A stretch of 64,000 bases of DNA, taken from assembly GCF_009389715.1 (NCBI RefSeq), contig NC_052409.1, forward strand, positions 7,303,605 through 7,367,604, read 5' to 3'. Shown here piece after piece: positions 37,771 through 48,325 of the stretch. Position numbers and translations under genes: made by a program. The notes beneath the pieces are model-generated. The model was not told the origin of the DNA. It did no database searches and worked only from the letters and a program-made list of their open reading frames with translations. Each line of letters opens with the position of its first letter. Position 1 is the first letter of the stretch. The stretch comes from Phoenix dactylifera. Its lineage: Eukaryota; Streptophyta; Magnoliopsida; Arecales; Arecaceae.

Positions 37771-40700
37771 TTAACAAGAGGTCAGCTCCCGCACCAACCT
37801 ATGGGTGTCCTGTATCAATAGGTGACTATCCCCATACCTGTCTGCTCTCCGGATCCAGTCAATCACTGTGGAGGAATTACACTCGAGAAATAGGCTGTCA
37901 GCCTCCAACACCCGTCTCGCATACAAAATATCCTTCGAGGATGCCCGTAGCTCCGCTCCCACTGTGGTCAGACCTGGTGTGCTCCCCCATCCGGCTGCAA
38001 TAAATCTACCACTATCGTCCCTGATCACATCACCTACACCTTCAGAGGCACCATCTCCCGCCATGCCTTTATCAAAATTTACCTTAAGATAACCAGAAGG
38101 TGGGGGTACCCAAGAGAAATAAATAAACCTGGATGCTGAGACAGCGGTACAGGTACCCCAGATATCCTTGGCCCTCCCAAGTAAGATCAATGTGGCCAAC
38201 ATAGTAACCTTCGTTGTACGCCGCAGGGCTCTGTCCATCACAACCCGTGGGGACGACCTCCTGCCCTCAAACAGATGGTTGTTCCTGTCCAGCCATATAT
38301 GATAGGCCAAGTAAGCAACCACGATCCCCGTTTCTACAATGCTAGGCCTTTAGAGGGAATCGCTCAGATACCGAAGCAACTCCTCCACCAACTCCCACAG
38401 CAAAGAGAGTGGCATAGGTGAATATCTCCAGATCCACATAGCTGTAGGGAACTGAAGAAGTACATGATTGATGATCTCCTCAGCGTTCGGACATACCTCA
38501 CATAGCAAAGTCATCCGCATCTCCCGCCTGGCAAACACACTCCTAGTCGGTAGGCAGCCCCAAGCCACCTTCCAAAGGAAAAATGCTACTCGGGGATGCA
38601 CTTTCATCCTCCAGATCCATCCACCCTCAATCTACTTGTCTGGCTCCCTGCTGGTCCAAGCATAAAGATCTCTGGCACGTACCCTCAACCGGCCTGATGG
38701 CATCCAAACCAATCTATCTAGCTCCACCCGTGAAGAAATCGGTAAGGCCAAAATCCTCTCTACCAATTGCTCCCCAAAAGCCTCCCGGATCATACCCTCA
38801 TTCCATCTTTCCTTACCGAAAACTAGCAAGTCGCATATCCTGTGTCCCACCAACCTGCTCGAGTCCACCATCGTCGGTAATCTACTGATCGATAACTCAA
38901 TCACCCAGCTATCCTCAAGAACATCAATAGAAGTCCCGTCCCCAATAGCCCATTAGATCGCCGAGAGCACCAATGGAGCTCTAACACAAATTTCCCTCCA
39001 AATAGGGGAGTGATGACGTCCTGCCCGGACATCAGCCGACAAGGTGCCATACTTGGCCCTCATCAAGGAGGACCATATACTATTGGGCTCCAACAAGAAA
39101 CTGGCTGCGAGCCGCATCGCCGATGCCTCCCGTCTCACCACTAGTGATGGCACTCCCAATCCACCATACCTGACCGGCTGACAAACCACCTCCCATACCA
39201 CCAGATGGATACTGCCTCTGTCACCATGCCTCCCTCAGATAAAATTTCTGATGAGCTGCTCAACTGACCTCAACGATGCCACGGGAAGAATGAAGTTGGA
39301 CAGAAGATATATCGGAATGGAATTAAGCACTGACCGCGCCAGGGTGACCCTGCCCATTATGGATAGTGTATGCATCTGCCACTCTTCAATCCTATATCTA
39401 ATACTAAGTTCAAGAGAAGAGCAATCCCTTATACGCAGATGTTGTCCCAGGATCGGAACTCTTAAGTATCCCAGAGGACTCTCCTGCTTGCCTACACCCA
39501 TAATCTCCATGATCTCGGCCTTCTCATGAGGCTTGGTCTTCGGGCTGAAGAAGATTGTAGACTCGGCTAAGTTGACCTATTAGCTAGAGCAGCACAGTAG
39601 ACTTGAAAGATCCTCCTAATCACATGGGCGGCCTGCCTAGTCACCCGAGATAGCAACAAGCAATCATCAGCAAATGGGAGATCGACATAGCCCCCTACAC
39701 TAGCCTATAAACCTCCAGAGTCTGAGAGCCCACGGCATGCCTAGATAACGCATCTGCACAAATAATAAAGAGCAAGGGGGACAAAGGACACCCCTAGCGA
39801 AGCCCAACAGATGAGTCAAAGAAATGAGAGGGCGCACCGTTTACCAAAATGGAAAAGGAAGGACCCCCAACACATCCCATGACCCATTTGATCCAAATCT
39901 CGTGGAAGCCGAAGCTATGAAGAGAAAGTCGAATAAAATCCCAACACATCCTGTCGTATGCCCTCTCCATATCAAGCTTGACCCCCATAAGGTATCTCCT
40001 CATCGGGGTCCTATTGAGATCAAACATAAACTCCTGGGCAATTAGAACATTGTCTAATATACTCCTCCCCCTATAACTGCTCTGGACTAATAATCCTGGA
40101 TAAAATGTCCCTTAGTTTAGTTGCCAAAATCTTCGCCGTAGCCTTGTACAATGTGGTGCACAGGCTGATCGGCCGAAAGTTGCCCAACTCGGTAGCATCC
40201 TAACGCTTGGGGATCAAGGTAACAAAAGTACTCTGCCACTCCGAAGACATCACAGTTATGCTGAAAACTGTTGGATGGCCTCAATCACATTTGCCCAATT
40301 ATTATCCAATACCTGCAAAAGAATACTTGTGGAAAGCCATCCGGCCTGGGTGCCTTGTCCCCTGCCAAGGACCACACCGCCTCCTGGATCTCCCTCCCCG
40401 ACACGGGCCTAATCAATGCTGAGGTCTCCTCATCTAAAACTCCCTCTGATGGCATGGGTAGATCAACAGGTATCCTACTCTCCGTCCGCTCGATCCATCT
40501 AGCCCTGAAGAACTGCTCCAACACCCTGCATCTTGTATTCGGATCCTTCGAGATATGTCCATCCTCTTTGCTGATAGCTCTGATCCTACTCCGCTGCCTC
40601 CTGATGAATGTCGACTGGTGAAAAAATTTAGTGTTCCTATCCTCCTCAAGAATCCACTGTACTCTTGACTTCTGCCTCCAAAAGATCTCCTGTTGATGAA

Positions 40701-41319
40701 GGAAAGAGTCATGCATGGCTAGGAGTGATCTAAGCATTGACAATTCATCTGTCGATAATCCTCCCCTCGAAGTCTCCTGTGAAGCTTGGCCCCGTGAAGC
40801 CCAAATCAATCAATTCGTTGCTGTTATGAACTCCTGAAATTTCCTCACCTTCCTTTTGTAGGAGAAAGCCTTCCCCCCCCATCTTTTCCTGTGGGCCATC
40901 TATATAGTTAAAATCACCTGGCACTGGTTGTCGCTAGTCAACCAACTTGCATGCCTCCTCCCACAATATCCTCCGCTTCCTGAACTCTGTGCTGGCATAA
41001 CTGCTACTAATAGCCATGGCCTTCCGCTGTCCTCCGAAATCACCATTATCACCTCTTGGTTGCATACATTAAATATGTCCATCTTACAACATTCCAATTT
41101 TCAAGTAACAATAATGACTTCAGATAGCCCTTGGGATTCCATAGCATAGAACCCCCATGATCTCGGCAAAGCCCTCCTGGCTCTTATAATACTCCTCCTG
41201 GCTAACTGGGTCTCAAACAACATGCAAATATTCGGGTTATATTGCTGCACCAACCTATGAAAAGCCGAGGCAAAGGTAGGTTTTCCCGCCCTCCGGCAAT
41301 TCCAAAGGATAATCTTCAT
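37771..41319 (-). pseudogene. LINE ORF2: endonuclease, reverse transcriptase, RNase H (decayed)
   Basis: ORF2 starts MKIILWNCRRAGKPTF at 41319 (endonuclease N-terminus; the family usually has WNCRG). The ATG overlaps the TGA that closes ORF1 (ATGA). Further along come fingers-region reverse-transcriptase sequence (40285-40809), LDMERAYDRMCWDF (39794-40027), the catalytic FADD at 39663-39674, LINE-type text with RYRIEEWQ (39235-39510), the zf-RVT region with HPRVAFFLWKVAWGCLPT (38350-38607), and RNase H with LKVNFDKGMAGD and TVGAELRASSKD (37771-38322). Several frameshifts and stops separate these blocks. Two truncated copies of the same family occur at 30569-31008 and 53361-53837. Confidence -1.
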
Positions 41320-41417
41320 AGATAACCCGACTTACTGGCCCAACCCTCTCCCTCAGAGCCGACCCCACTGTGCTCAGCCAGGCCACTTTCACTATACTAC
41401 AGGAAAAAGGGAAAAAG

Positions 41418-41642
41418 CCGACGCTTAAATGCCGACGCTAGGAAAAAGCGTCGGTAAGTTTTGCTCCCCACCAAATTTTGCCGACGCTTTTTATGAGTGT
41501 GGCAATTTGAAATAGTGGACGATGCTTAAAAGCGTTGTTGTAGACCCCCAACTAAACGGCGCTTAAAAGCATCGTTTTTTCGACTAATACGACGCACTTA
41601 AGCGTCGTTGAAGGAAAAGCCTAAAACGACGCTTACAAGTGT
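41418..41642. repeat. CACTA left subterminal repeat block
   Basis: Several copies of CGACGCTT and GCGTCGG/GCGTCGT in both orientations, often as near-palindromes such as GACGCACTTAAGCGTC near 41592. In En/Spm these regions bind the TNPA-like protein and bring the ends together; the same role here is inference. Confidence -1.
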
Positions 41643-41689
41643 CGGCGAAGGCGAAGTCCCCCTCCAAACCCAGTGACCGAACTCGAGCT

Positions 41690-41905
41690 CGCATATTTGC
41701 CCTAGCTACTCCCCGAGCCTCATCTTCATCCTCTCCGACCGACCCTGAGCTCGCATATTTGCCCTAGCTACTCTCCGAGCCTCGTCTTCCTCCTCTCCGG
41801 CGCTGCCCTGGCCCTCGTCTTCCTCCTCTCCGGCGTTGCCTTACCCCCCATCTTCCTCCTCTCCGGCGCGGACCCCGAACTCGCATATTTGCCCTAGCTA
41901 CTCTT
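41690..41905. repeat. Repeated CT-rich units inside the CACTA
   Basis: TCGCATATTTGCCCTAGCTA recurs at about 41691, 41751 and 41880, each followed by an ACTC-CGAGCC-like stretch and runs of TCCTCCTCTCCGGCG. This gives a GC-rich, pyrimidine-biased block up to about 42250 with fortuitous ORFs. No domain was recognised. Confidence -1.
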
Positions 41906-42938
41906 CGAGCCCCCTCATTCTCCTCTCTGGCGCTGCCCTGGCCCTCGTTTTCCTCCTATCCGGCGCTACCTTAGCCCCCATCTTCCTCCTCTCCGGCGCG
42001 GACCGTCCGACTCCTACATCCTCTCCTCCTCCCTCCTTCCGGCGTCGACCGACCGACCCCAACCCCCTCTGCCTGAGGTATTTTTCTCCTCCTCCCTTCT
42101 CTCCCTCCTTCTCGCTTGTTCTCCTCCTTCTCCTCCTCTTCTTCGTGTGTTCGTTTCCTCGATCGAACTTCATGATAGCCCTCCTCTCCGGAGACCGGCA
42201 TCGACTGACCGGCCCGAAGCAACGATCGATCGAGGTCCGTCTCTGTCCGAGGTAATGCAGTATCTTTCCTTTATTCTTCTGTGCTTAGTCATATACTCTA
42301 GGTTTTAAAGTATCTTTCCTTTATTCTTCTGTGCAGATATATCAATTGTTTGACATCTTTATTTTGTTTTGAGACATTCTTATTTTCCTTTCTTTTTTTT
42401 GGAGAGGATTTGTCTTCCATTCGGAATATCTAGCATAGATTTCAAATTTTTAACAAAATTTCCCAGGTGTTGAACATGCCATTATGCCCTTAATATGATC
42501 TATTTCCTTGATTACCTGTACTTTTAGCTATCTTTGTAAATACTGAATAGATGAGTTTTGCTATTAAGTGAGGTCTGACCCTTGCTTCCTAACAAGCTTA
42601 GACCCCCTTACACCTTTATCTAATCAGTTAAATGAGATCTATTTCCTTTTCCTAATAAGTTTTACCTTAAAAGTTACATCCAAGGAATAACTGAAGGGAT
42701 CAAGAAGTCTCACCCAGCCCCAATTTACTGAGCAAGAAATTGGATGATCATAAATGTATATGCTTCAGGAAGCCAAGATCATCTAGCTATTGCAGGGAGC
42801 CACCACCTAGATCTTTTAATTTCCACTGAAGGGTGTATGCCCATTTGAGCCATGTAAGGCACTACCATGGATTGAATGACAATATAGATCTGCATTTGGT
42901 TGAAGTTTTATTTATAAAGCTCATCCATAGTTTTCCCA

Positions 42939-42940
<2 letters not shown>

Positions 42941-43034
<94 letters not shown>
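42941..43034. repeat. Compound (CA)n(GA)n microsatellite
   Basis: About 56 bases of pure CA repeats followed by about 37 bases of GA repeats, inside the CACTA element. Likely polymorphic. Confidence -1.
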
Positions 43035-43036
<2 letters not shown>

Positions 43037-44700
43037 GTAGCTCCAAGAATTGCAGCTCTTATGGTAATGGATGGGGTTCTTAATGCTCCAAGAATTGTAG
43101 ATATTCTCGGTTTGAAACTTAAGTTCCTGACTATGCTGCCAAAAATGTGCTGGTCAAAGCAATCTAATTTTGACTATGCTGCCAAAAATTCCTGAGTCCA
43201 AATTATTTCTTGCTTAGCGAGAAGGTGTCAAACGAAGTGTTCGTCTTTTTACCAAAAAAAAAAAAACGAAGTGTTCTATTTGTTATGTCAACAAGAAGGC
43301 ATCCAATTGAATCTCAAGACGATATCGAAATCCTATGCATCGTATTTGCACAAATAGAAAGCTACTGCTGTTTGTAAGAGGAGAATTAGTTTCTTTATTT
43401 ATATCTAAGATGATGTACAAGGCCTTGTGTGAAAATAGTTTCAGATCAATTGATGCCGTCTCCTGGTAAGAATGACAAGTTTTGTCACTTGCTGCCTTGG
43501 TTCCACTGAAGACAATTTTGGTGCTATCAAAGAAATTCTCTTTATATAACCAAAGCAGATAAATTTCACATGAGGAAACCAACTGATAGCATCTTTTGGC
43601 AATATATTCTTGTGGACATTGCATATTTACTTTTTTTTTTTCCAGAGGGGAATTGCATATGTTGCTGATAGAGCACACTAGCATCATTTTCAGAAGGTGA
43701 TCCATTTTCTGGTGCTGCCTTTTGGGAATTGATTTTCAGAACTCCTATAGGTGCGCTGCTGCTTGTACTGCTTTGATGTCGAGGCCTGTTTCATTCAGGT
43801 TTAGAGTACATTGTAGCACTATCCCATCTTGTATTATTTGACAGGAAATCCAACAAAAAGAATCGTTTACCTTTTGAGTTTCTGGTCTGTCGATTTTAGT
43901 GTTTCTGTGATGACTGATGAAGTAATTGCCTTTGGCTACTATTTTCACAGAGGCAATGCACGGTTGCTTTTTCTCATACAGGATCCTACCCGGACCACGC
44001 TAAGCCAATACTTGCACCCTATTCTCCCCTCTGTAAAACTGGCAGATGCATCAAATAACCAGTTGATTCTCAATGACCACCCAGTGGCAAGTCTATCTTT
44101 GTTGGTATGGATATCCTGCAAAAGTTTGTCAGCCAAGCCGCTATTAGCTTCCAGTTAGTTATTTACTACTGTAAACGCTTCCAGAGGAGCTTGATAATTT
44201 CTTTTATATGCATTTATCTTCTAAGGAATTCAGTCACCAGGTCATCCCTCTAGTGAGATTTGATCACCAAGTAAAAAACTTAATACAGTTGGCTTTCAAC
44301 CTAATATATCAATGTTCTATGAGATGTTGATCAGTCTGAAATTTGAAAAATTCTGGTAAAAAATGAAAAGCAATGCTGATACAAGGAGTTGCATCCAGTC
44401 GGCAAGGCAAAGACAGCAAAACCAAACCCTTTGTTTTCAATCATCTTCTAGAGTTAAAATCTTCAAGCCAGGGTGCCAAAATTTCTCTTTAGAGAAACTC
44501 CTTCAATTTCTTCTTCTTTTTTCATTAGGTAATAGAAGTTGGCTTGACCGCTCTGAGCTGCTAAAGCCTCTTCTAAAATGCATTTTTAGTTAATTGTAAG
44601 CATTTGCATGATGTTTTCCATATGCTTGCTAATGATGTTTTTAGTATAAATTTATCATTTAAAGAATAATGATTCTTTTTTGTGCATACCAGGTAACAAT

Positions 44701-46540
44701 ATGCCCCGAGAGAGACGATTTAGAGATGTGGAGTTCCAACATTCTCAGGTAGGATCTACTTCTAATCAGTCCCTGCAGTCCCAGCAGCCATGTGAGCACT
44801 AGCAGCACGAGTCAGGATCTCAGCGCAACCCTCCTGCTGATTGTCCAGAGGATGAGCTCTGGATCCAGGGTAATTCAATTTAAAGTTCATATTTTATGTT
44901 CATATTTGTCTTCAACTTTTTAAGGCATATTTTATTTAATGTTAATAGATGGACAAGAGACGGTGAGGACGAGACGGGGACCCACTCAAGCAAAAGATGT
45001 GTGGAAGCTTCCTGAGGATGAGAAGATCATCATCCGATGCAACGAATTGGGGCAGCTCATCAATAGAGCTAGAAGTCTTCTATCAAGCTTTTTAGGATCG
45101 GTTGCATGCAAGGGTCACCTGTGTCCGCTCAACTATACGAAGTGGAATGACATGCTTCCTTCGTATAAGGTTGAGGTTCTTAGACTTATACAGGTAATGA
45201 ATTGAATTTGTTCTTTTTATTTGACACCTCCTGTATGTTAATTTGCTTACTACCATAATTTTAATTTTGAGGTTTAATATTATTATATCATTCTGTATCT
45301 TGTTGTAGGGTAAGTTTGTACTCCCTCCAGAGAGCCATGATTGGGTGCTAAAGTCCCTCAACAGCAAATGAAAAGAATATAAAGCAAAATTGAAGACGGA
45401 CTTCAAGTGCGAGGGTATGACAGAGGAGGAGGTTGCTCGTGTGACTCCTCCTGATGTATACCCTCAGCAGTGGAGGGAGCTTGTTCACTACTGGTTTTCT
45501 GAAAAAGGACAGATCACGTATATTATTTTAATATCTTATATTATCTTTATTATTAATATAGATTGCAAATATATACATTGAATATATTTTATTGTGTGCT
45601 TTTATTTTGGCAGACATATTCTAATATTGGTAGAGCTGTACGAGCATCTCAAGCAGTTCCTCACACTTCAGGCTCGAAGAGTTATGCGAAACGTAGAAAT
45701 GAATTCGTAAGTTTTTTTGAAACTATTTGAAACTCTACTAACATATAGCACGTATCATGATATATAATTTGCCAATATACTTTCCGTATGTGTAGATAGT
45801 AGAGCATGGAAGAGAGCCTGGTGTAGAGTTTTATAAGATGACCCACACTCACCGAGATGACAGCTTTGTCCGAGACAAGTCGAGAGATATAGTTGTACGT
45901 ATACATTTTTTATTTGTTCACAATTTTTTTATTAATTTTACTTCTTTTAAAATATTAATGTGACTGTTTTTTTCTTTTTGAGAGAGATATAGGAAAGAGC
46001 TACATCTCTTATTTTAGAGCGCGTCGGGGAGTCATCGTCATCCGACGTGGCCAGTCGCGTCGAGGCTCAGGTCTATGCCAAATTGATGGGCCCAGAATGT
46101 TATGGTCGCGTGAGGGGTTATGGTGTCGGAGTTACCCCCACTCAGCTGTCTGTAGTGACCGATATACCCAAGATGCCAGACAAGGTACTAGCACTGTAGA
46201 GGTTTGTAGTTTGAAAACAGAGATGGCACAGATAAAGCAGTCATATGAGACAAGGATAGAGGAGATGAGGCAGAGTCATATGACCGATATGTCGGAGTTG
46301 AAGCAGAGCCAAGAGTTGAAGATACAATCTTTGCAGGATCAGCTTGACCATAGTTCATCTTTTCTGCAGAGATTTGCTCCTCCGGTACATAACTAAATTT
46401 ATATGAATATTTTACGTAATTATAATGTATTCTTGTATGAGCGTGATGACTTTCGTATTCTTAGTTTCTAAAGTATTTTTTTCTTGTAGGTTGCTGATAC
46501 TTCATCTACTCGTAGAGATGATGATGCCGTCGACTCTTGA
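44701..46540 (+). pseudogene. CACTA-encoded Transposase_24 family protein (decayed)
   Basis: A spliced gene in the orientation of the transposon. It begins MPRERRFRDVEFQHSQ at 44701; the domain core includes VWKLPEDEKIIIRCNELGQ, then after introns PPESHDWVLKSL, PPDVYPQQWRELVHYWF, YSNIGRAVRASQAVPHTSGS, HGREPGVEFYKMTHTHRDD and ESSSSDVASRVEAQVYAKLM. A coiled-coil-like segment (46200-46380) and a short acidic tail ending at the TGA at 46538 follow. This order is that of the plant Ptta/En/Spm Transposase_24 family. It is broken by TAG at 44800-44802, TGA at 45369-45371 and a probable frameshift near 46185. Confidence -1.
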
Positions 46541-46766
46541 TACATCGTAGATTGTTTACTTAGGAATTTGAGATGTATGTTTTTAGGGTGTTTTTGAAGT
46601 ACAATGTAATCAAATATGATAATATGAATATTTTGAATGAAAAGTTCTTGTTTGTGACGTGCATTTTGTTATCTATGTGATTTAGTGTATTTGTTTTGTT
46701 AGAATTTAATGTATACAGGGTATTAAAAATTGCTTTTACGAATTTTTTTTTTTTAAAAAAAATCTA

Positions 46767-47133
46767 TTGCCGACGCTTTTAAGCATCGGCAAAACCAACA
46801 GGCACGGAACCTGGCACGCGTTTACCGACGCTTTATAGCGTCGGGCATGGAGGATATTGCGACGCACTTAAGCATCGGCCTATTCGAACACAAAACCCTC
46901 GGTTTTATGCGTCGGTCCAGATCGGCCGACGCGTTTAAGCGTCGGGTAACGTGCAAGATAACGACGCTTAAAAGCGTCGGTATAGATCGAGTTTTGGCCG
47001 ACGCTTATGGAGGCGTCGGCGAAAACTATGCCCACCCCCACCTACCCGACGTGTTAGCCACGCTTTAGGGGGCGTTGGAAGGAAATATACCGACGCTTAA
47101 TAGCGTCGGTAAAGCCTAAAAAAAAGCGCCGGA
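46767..47133. repeat. CACTA right subterminal repeat block
   Basis: A denser array than on the left, with palindromic units such as CCGACGCTTTATAGCGTCGG near 46825, CGACGCTTAAAAGCGTCGG near 46962 and CCGACGCTTAATAGCGTCGG near 47090. They can form hairpins on either strand. The spacing is irregular, roughly 40-70 bp. Confidence -1.
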
Positions 47134-47155
47134 ATATATTCTTTCTTTTGTAGTG

Positions 47156-47302
47156 CTAATTGTCTCCCCAGGTTCCGTCTTCTTTACTGCTGCCATAACC
47201 TGAAAAAGAAGTTGACTGTGGCTTGGACCACTGTTTTTCCGTGCCAAATGGCACAAAATATCCACAGTGCAGCCATTCTTTGTCTGATGTCAAAAATTGT
47301 GT
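47156..47302 (-). pseudogene. LINE ORF1 C-terminal remnant beyond the CACTA insertion
   Basis: Removing the CACTA and one CTA copy lets the minus strand read through without a stop from about 47290 (LCHLARKNSGPSHSQLLFQ) across the junction (PGETISSESGLAEHSG) to SKSGYL and a TGA overlapping the ORF2 ATG. This continuity identifies the sequence as LINE. An in-frame stop (TGA near 47292) ends it on the upstream side. No known ORF1 zinc-knuckle is left. Confidence -1.
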
Positions 47303-47308
47303 GAGCTG

Positions 47309-48080
47309 ATCTTTTTTGCTGTCATTAACCAGAAAAGAAAAAAAAAATCGTTTAACACGTTCCTCATCGGTTAAACTGTACCATCTTTAGCATTAAATCA
47401 TATTTGTCTTTATCATGGATTTATTCTGGACAGCATTCTACGTGGTCATGAGATCGATGGTGAAATCCTGCATGCGACAGAGGAAGCTGTAGTTAGTAAA
47501 TTGGAGTTTAAGAAAACTGTTCGAAATCTTTGAAGGCTGAACAATTATGGTAGTTAAAAGATAGATTGCATTCTACCACTGATTTGTTTTTTTCATTGAG
47601 AAAACTTTCTTAGGGTGTTATCTCTTCACCGCATCACACTTTCACTCTTTTGTCATTTAATTTCAACAATAAGTTCGTAATCGCATCGACCTAAATTTTA
47701 AAGTTTTACAAGAACCAAGGAGGCGAGGATGATTCCTTGAAGCTTAGTGATAAAACTAAATATTTCATTTGAGAATTGAATAACATGTAAGTGCTAGTTG
47801 CTAGATGAAGGAATGAGAATTCGAGGCTTTTTCATTTCTAAAGAAATAAATAGTAGTGCTTGCCGTAGCATGGATTTACTGCACTACTTTTCCTAGAATA
47901 TAATAGGTCTAAACAACTTGATGGTTTTGGTAATGCTAGCAAAACTATGATGACCTCAATTAGAACAGCTTTTAATTTCCTACAGAAAAAGCTTAAAACT
48001 TGAAGAGGATAAAATTCTACCTCATTCTAGAGGAGAATATAGGGAGAAAAAAGTTGAGCCAAATATTAGTTATCATGCTC
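47309..48080. other. Non-coding sequence between LINE and RNase H fragment
   Basis: AT-rich sequence with no ORF or recognised repeat; nothing could be supported here. Confidence -1.
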
Positions 48081-48084
48081 TGGC

Positions 48085-48325
48085 TACCTTATTATAGATC
48101 CCATGGGTTCTCTCATTTGTGCTGGATATAACTCCCTTCAGTCCCAGTTGATTAATGAGGTTGAATTCAACTTTGCTTGGGAAGGAATTTGGGTGGCCAC
48201 TCAAGAACTTAATTGCAGTCACCTTTGGATTGAAGGTGATTCAAAAAATGCTATCGGATATGGATTTCTGAAGGCAAACCAAGCCTCAAAAAATGCGCGA
48301 ATTGGTTGTCTAAGCTGGGCTTAAA
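48085..48325 (+). mobile_element. Isolated RNase H-like fragment of a retroelement
   Basis: An ORF from 48103 reads EVEFNFAWEGIWVATQELNC followed by HLWIEGDSKNAI, which fits the E-A-x-A-L helix and the WIEGDS catalytic region of RVT_3-type RNase H domains at LINE ends. It is short, lacks its start and end, and has no reverse transcriptase around it. It differs from the three copies of the other LINE family. Moderate to low confidence. Confidence -1.

Larger units (their letters stand above)
41392..47158 (+). mobile_element. Non-autonomous CACTA (En/Spm-like) transposon inserted in a LINE
   Basis: The element occupies 41395-47155 (5761 bp), flanked by the 3-bp direct repeat CTA at 41392-41394 and 47156-47158, the size typical of CACTA insertions. 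Its right end is CTTTTGTAGTG; the left end is TACTACAGGAAAAAGG, matching the inverted right end CACTACAAAAGAAAG with the first C changed to T. Subterminal repeats of CGACGC with complementary GCGTCG follow at both ends. It carries a decayed Transposase_24 gene but no recognisable Transposase_21 (TNPD-type) gene, so it would need a transposase supplied in trans. Confidence -1.
37558..47308 (-). mobile_element. LINE retrotransposon, interrupted by a CACTA element
   Basis: A non-LTR retrotransposon read on the minus strand: end of ORF1 (47290 to 47156 and 41394 to about 41318), then ORF2 with endonuclease, reverse transcriptase, zinc-knuckle-like and RNase H domains, and a poly-A tail seen as a T-run at 37564-37583. 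Net length without the CACTA insertion is about 4 kb. A 6-bp direct repeat, GAGCTG, at 37558-37563 and 47303-47308 could be its target duplication, and the ORF1 frame meets a stop just inside that right edge, consistent with 5' truncation. Stops and frameshifts make it inactive. The right boundary is the least certain part. Confidence -1.

Noticed and set aside
41836..42255. 139-codon Pro/Ser-rich ORF in the CACTA left part
   Set aside because: Repeated TCCTCCTCTCCGGCG units produce open frames on both strands; no domain.
42941..43034. Possible CRISPR-like array
   Set aside because: Simple CA/GA microsatellite without spacers; the genome is eukaryotic.
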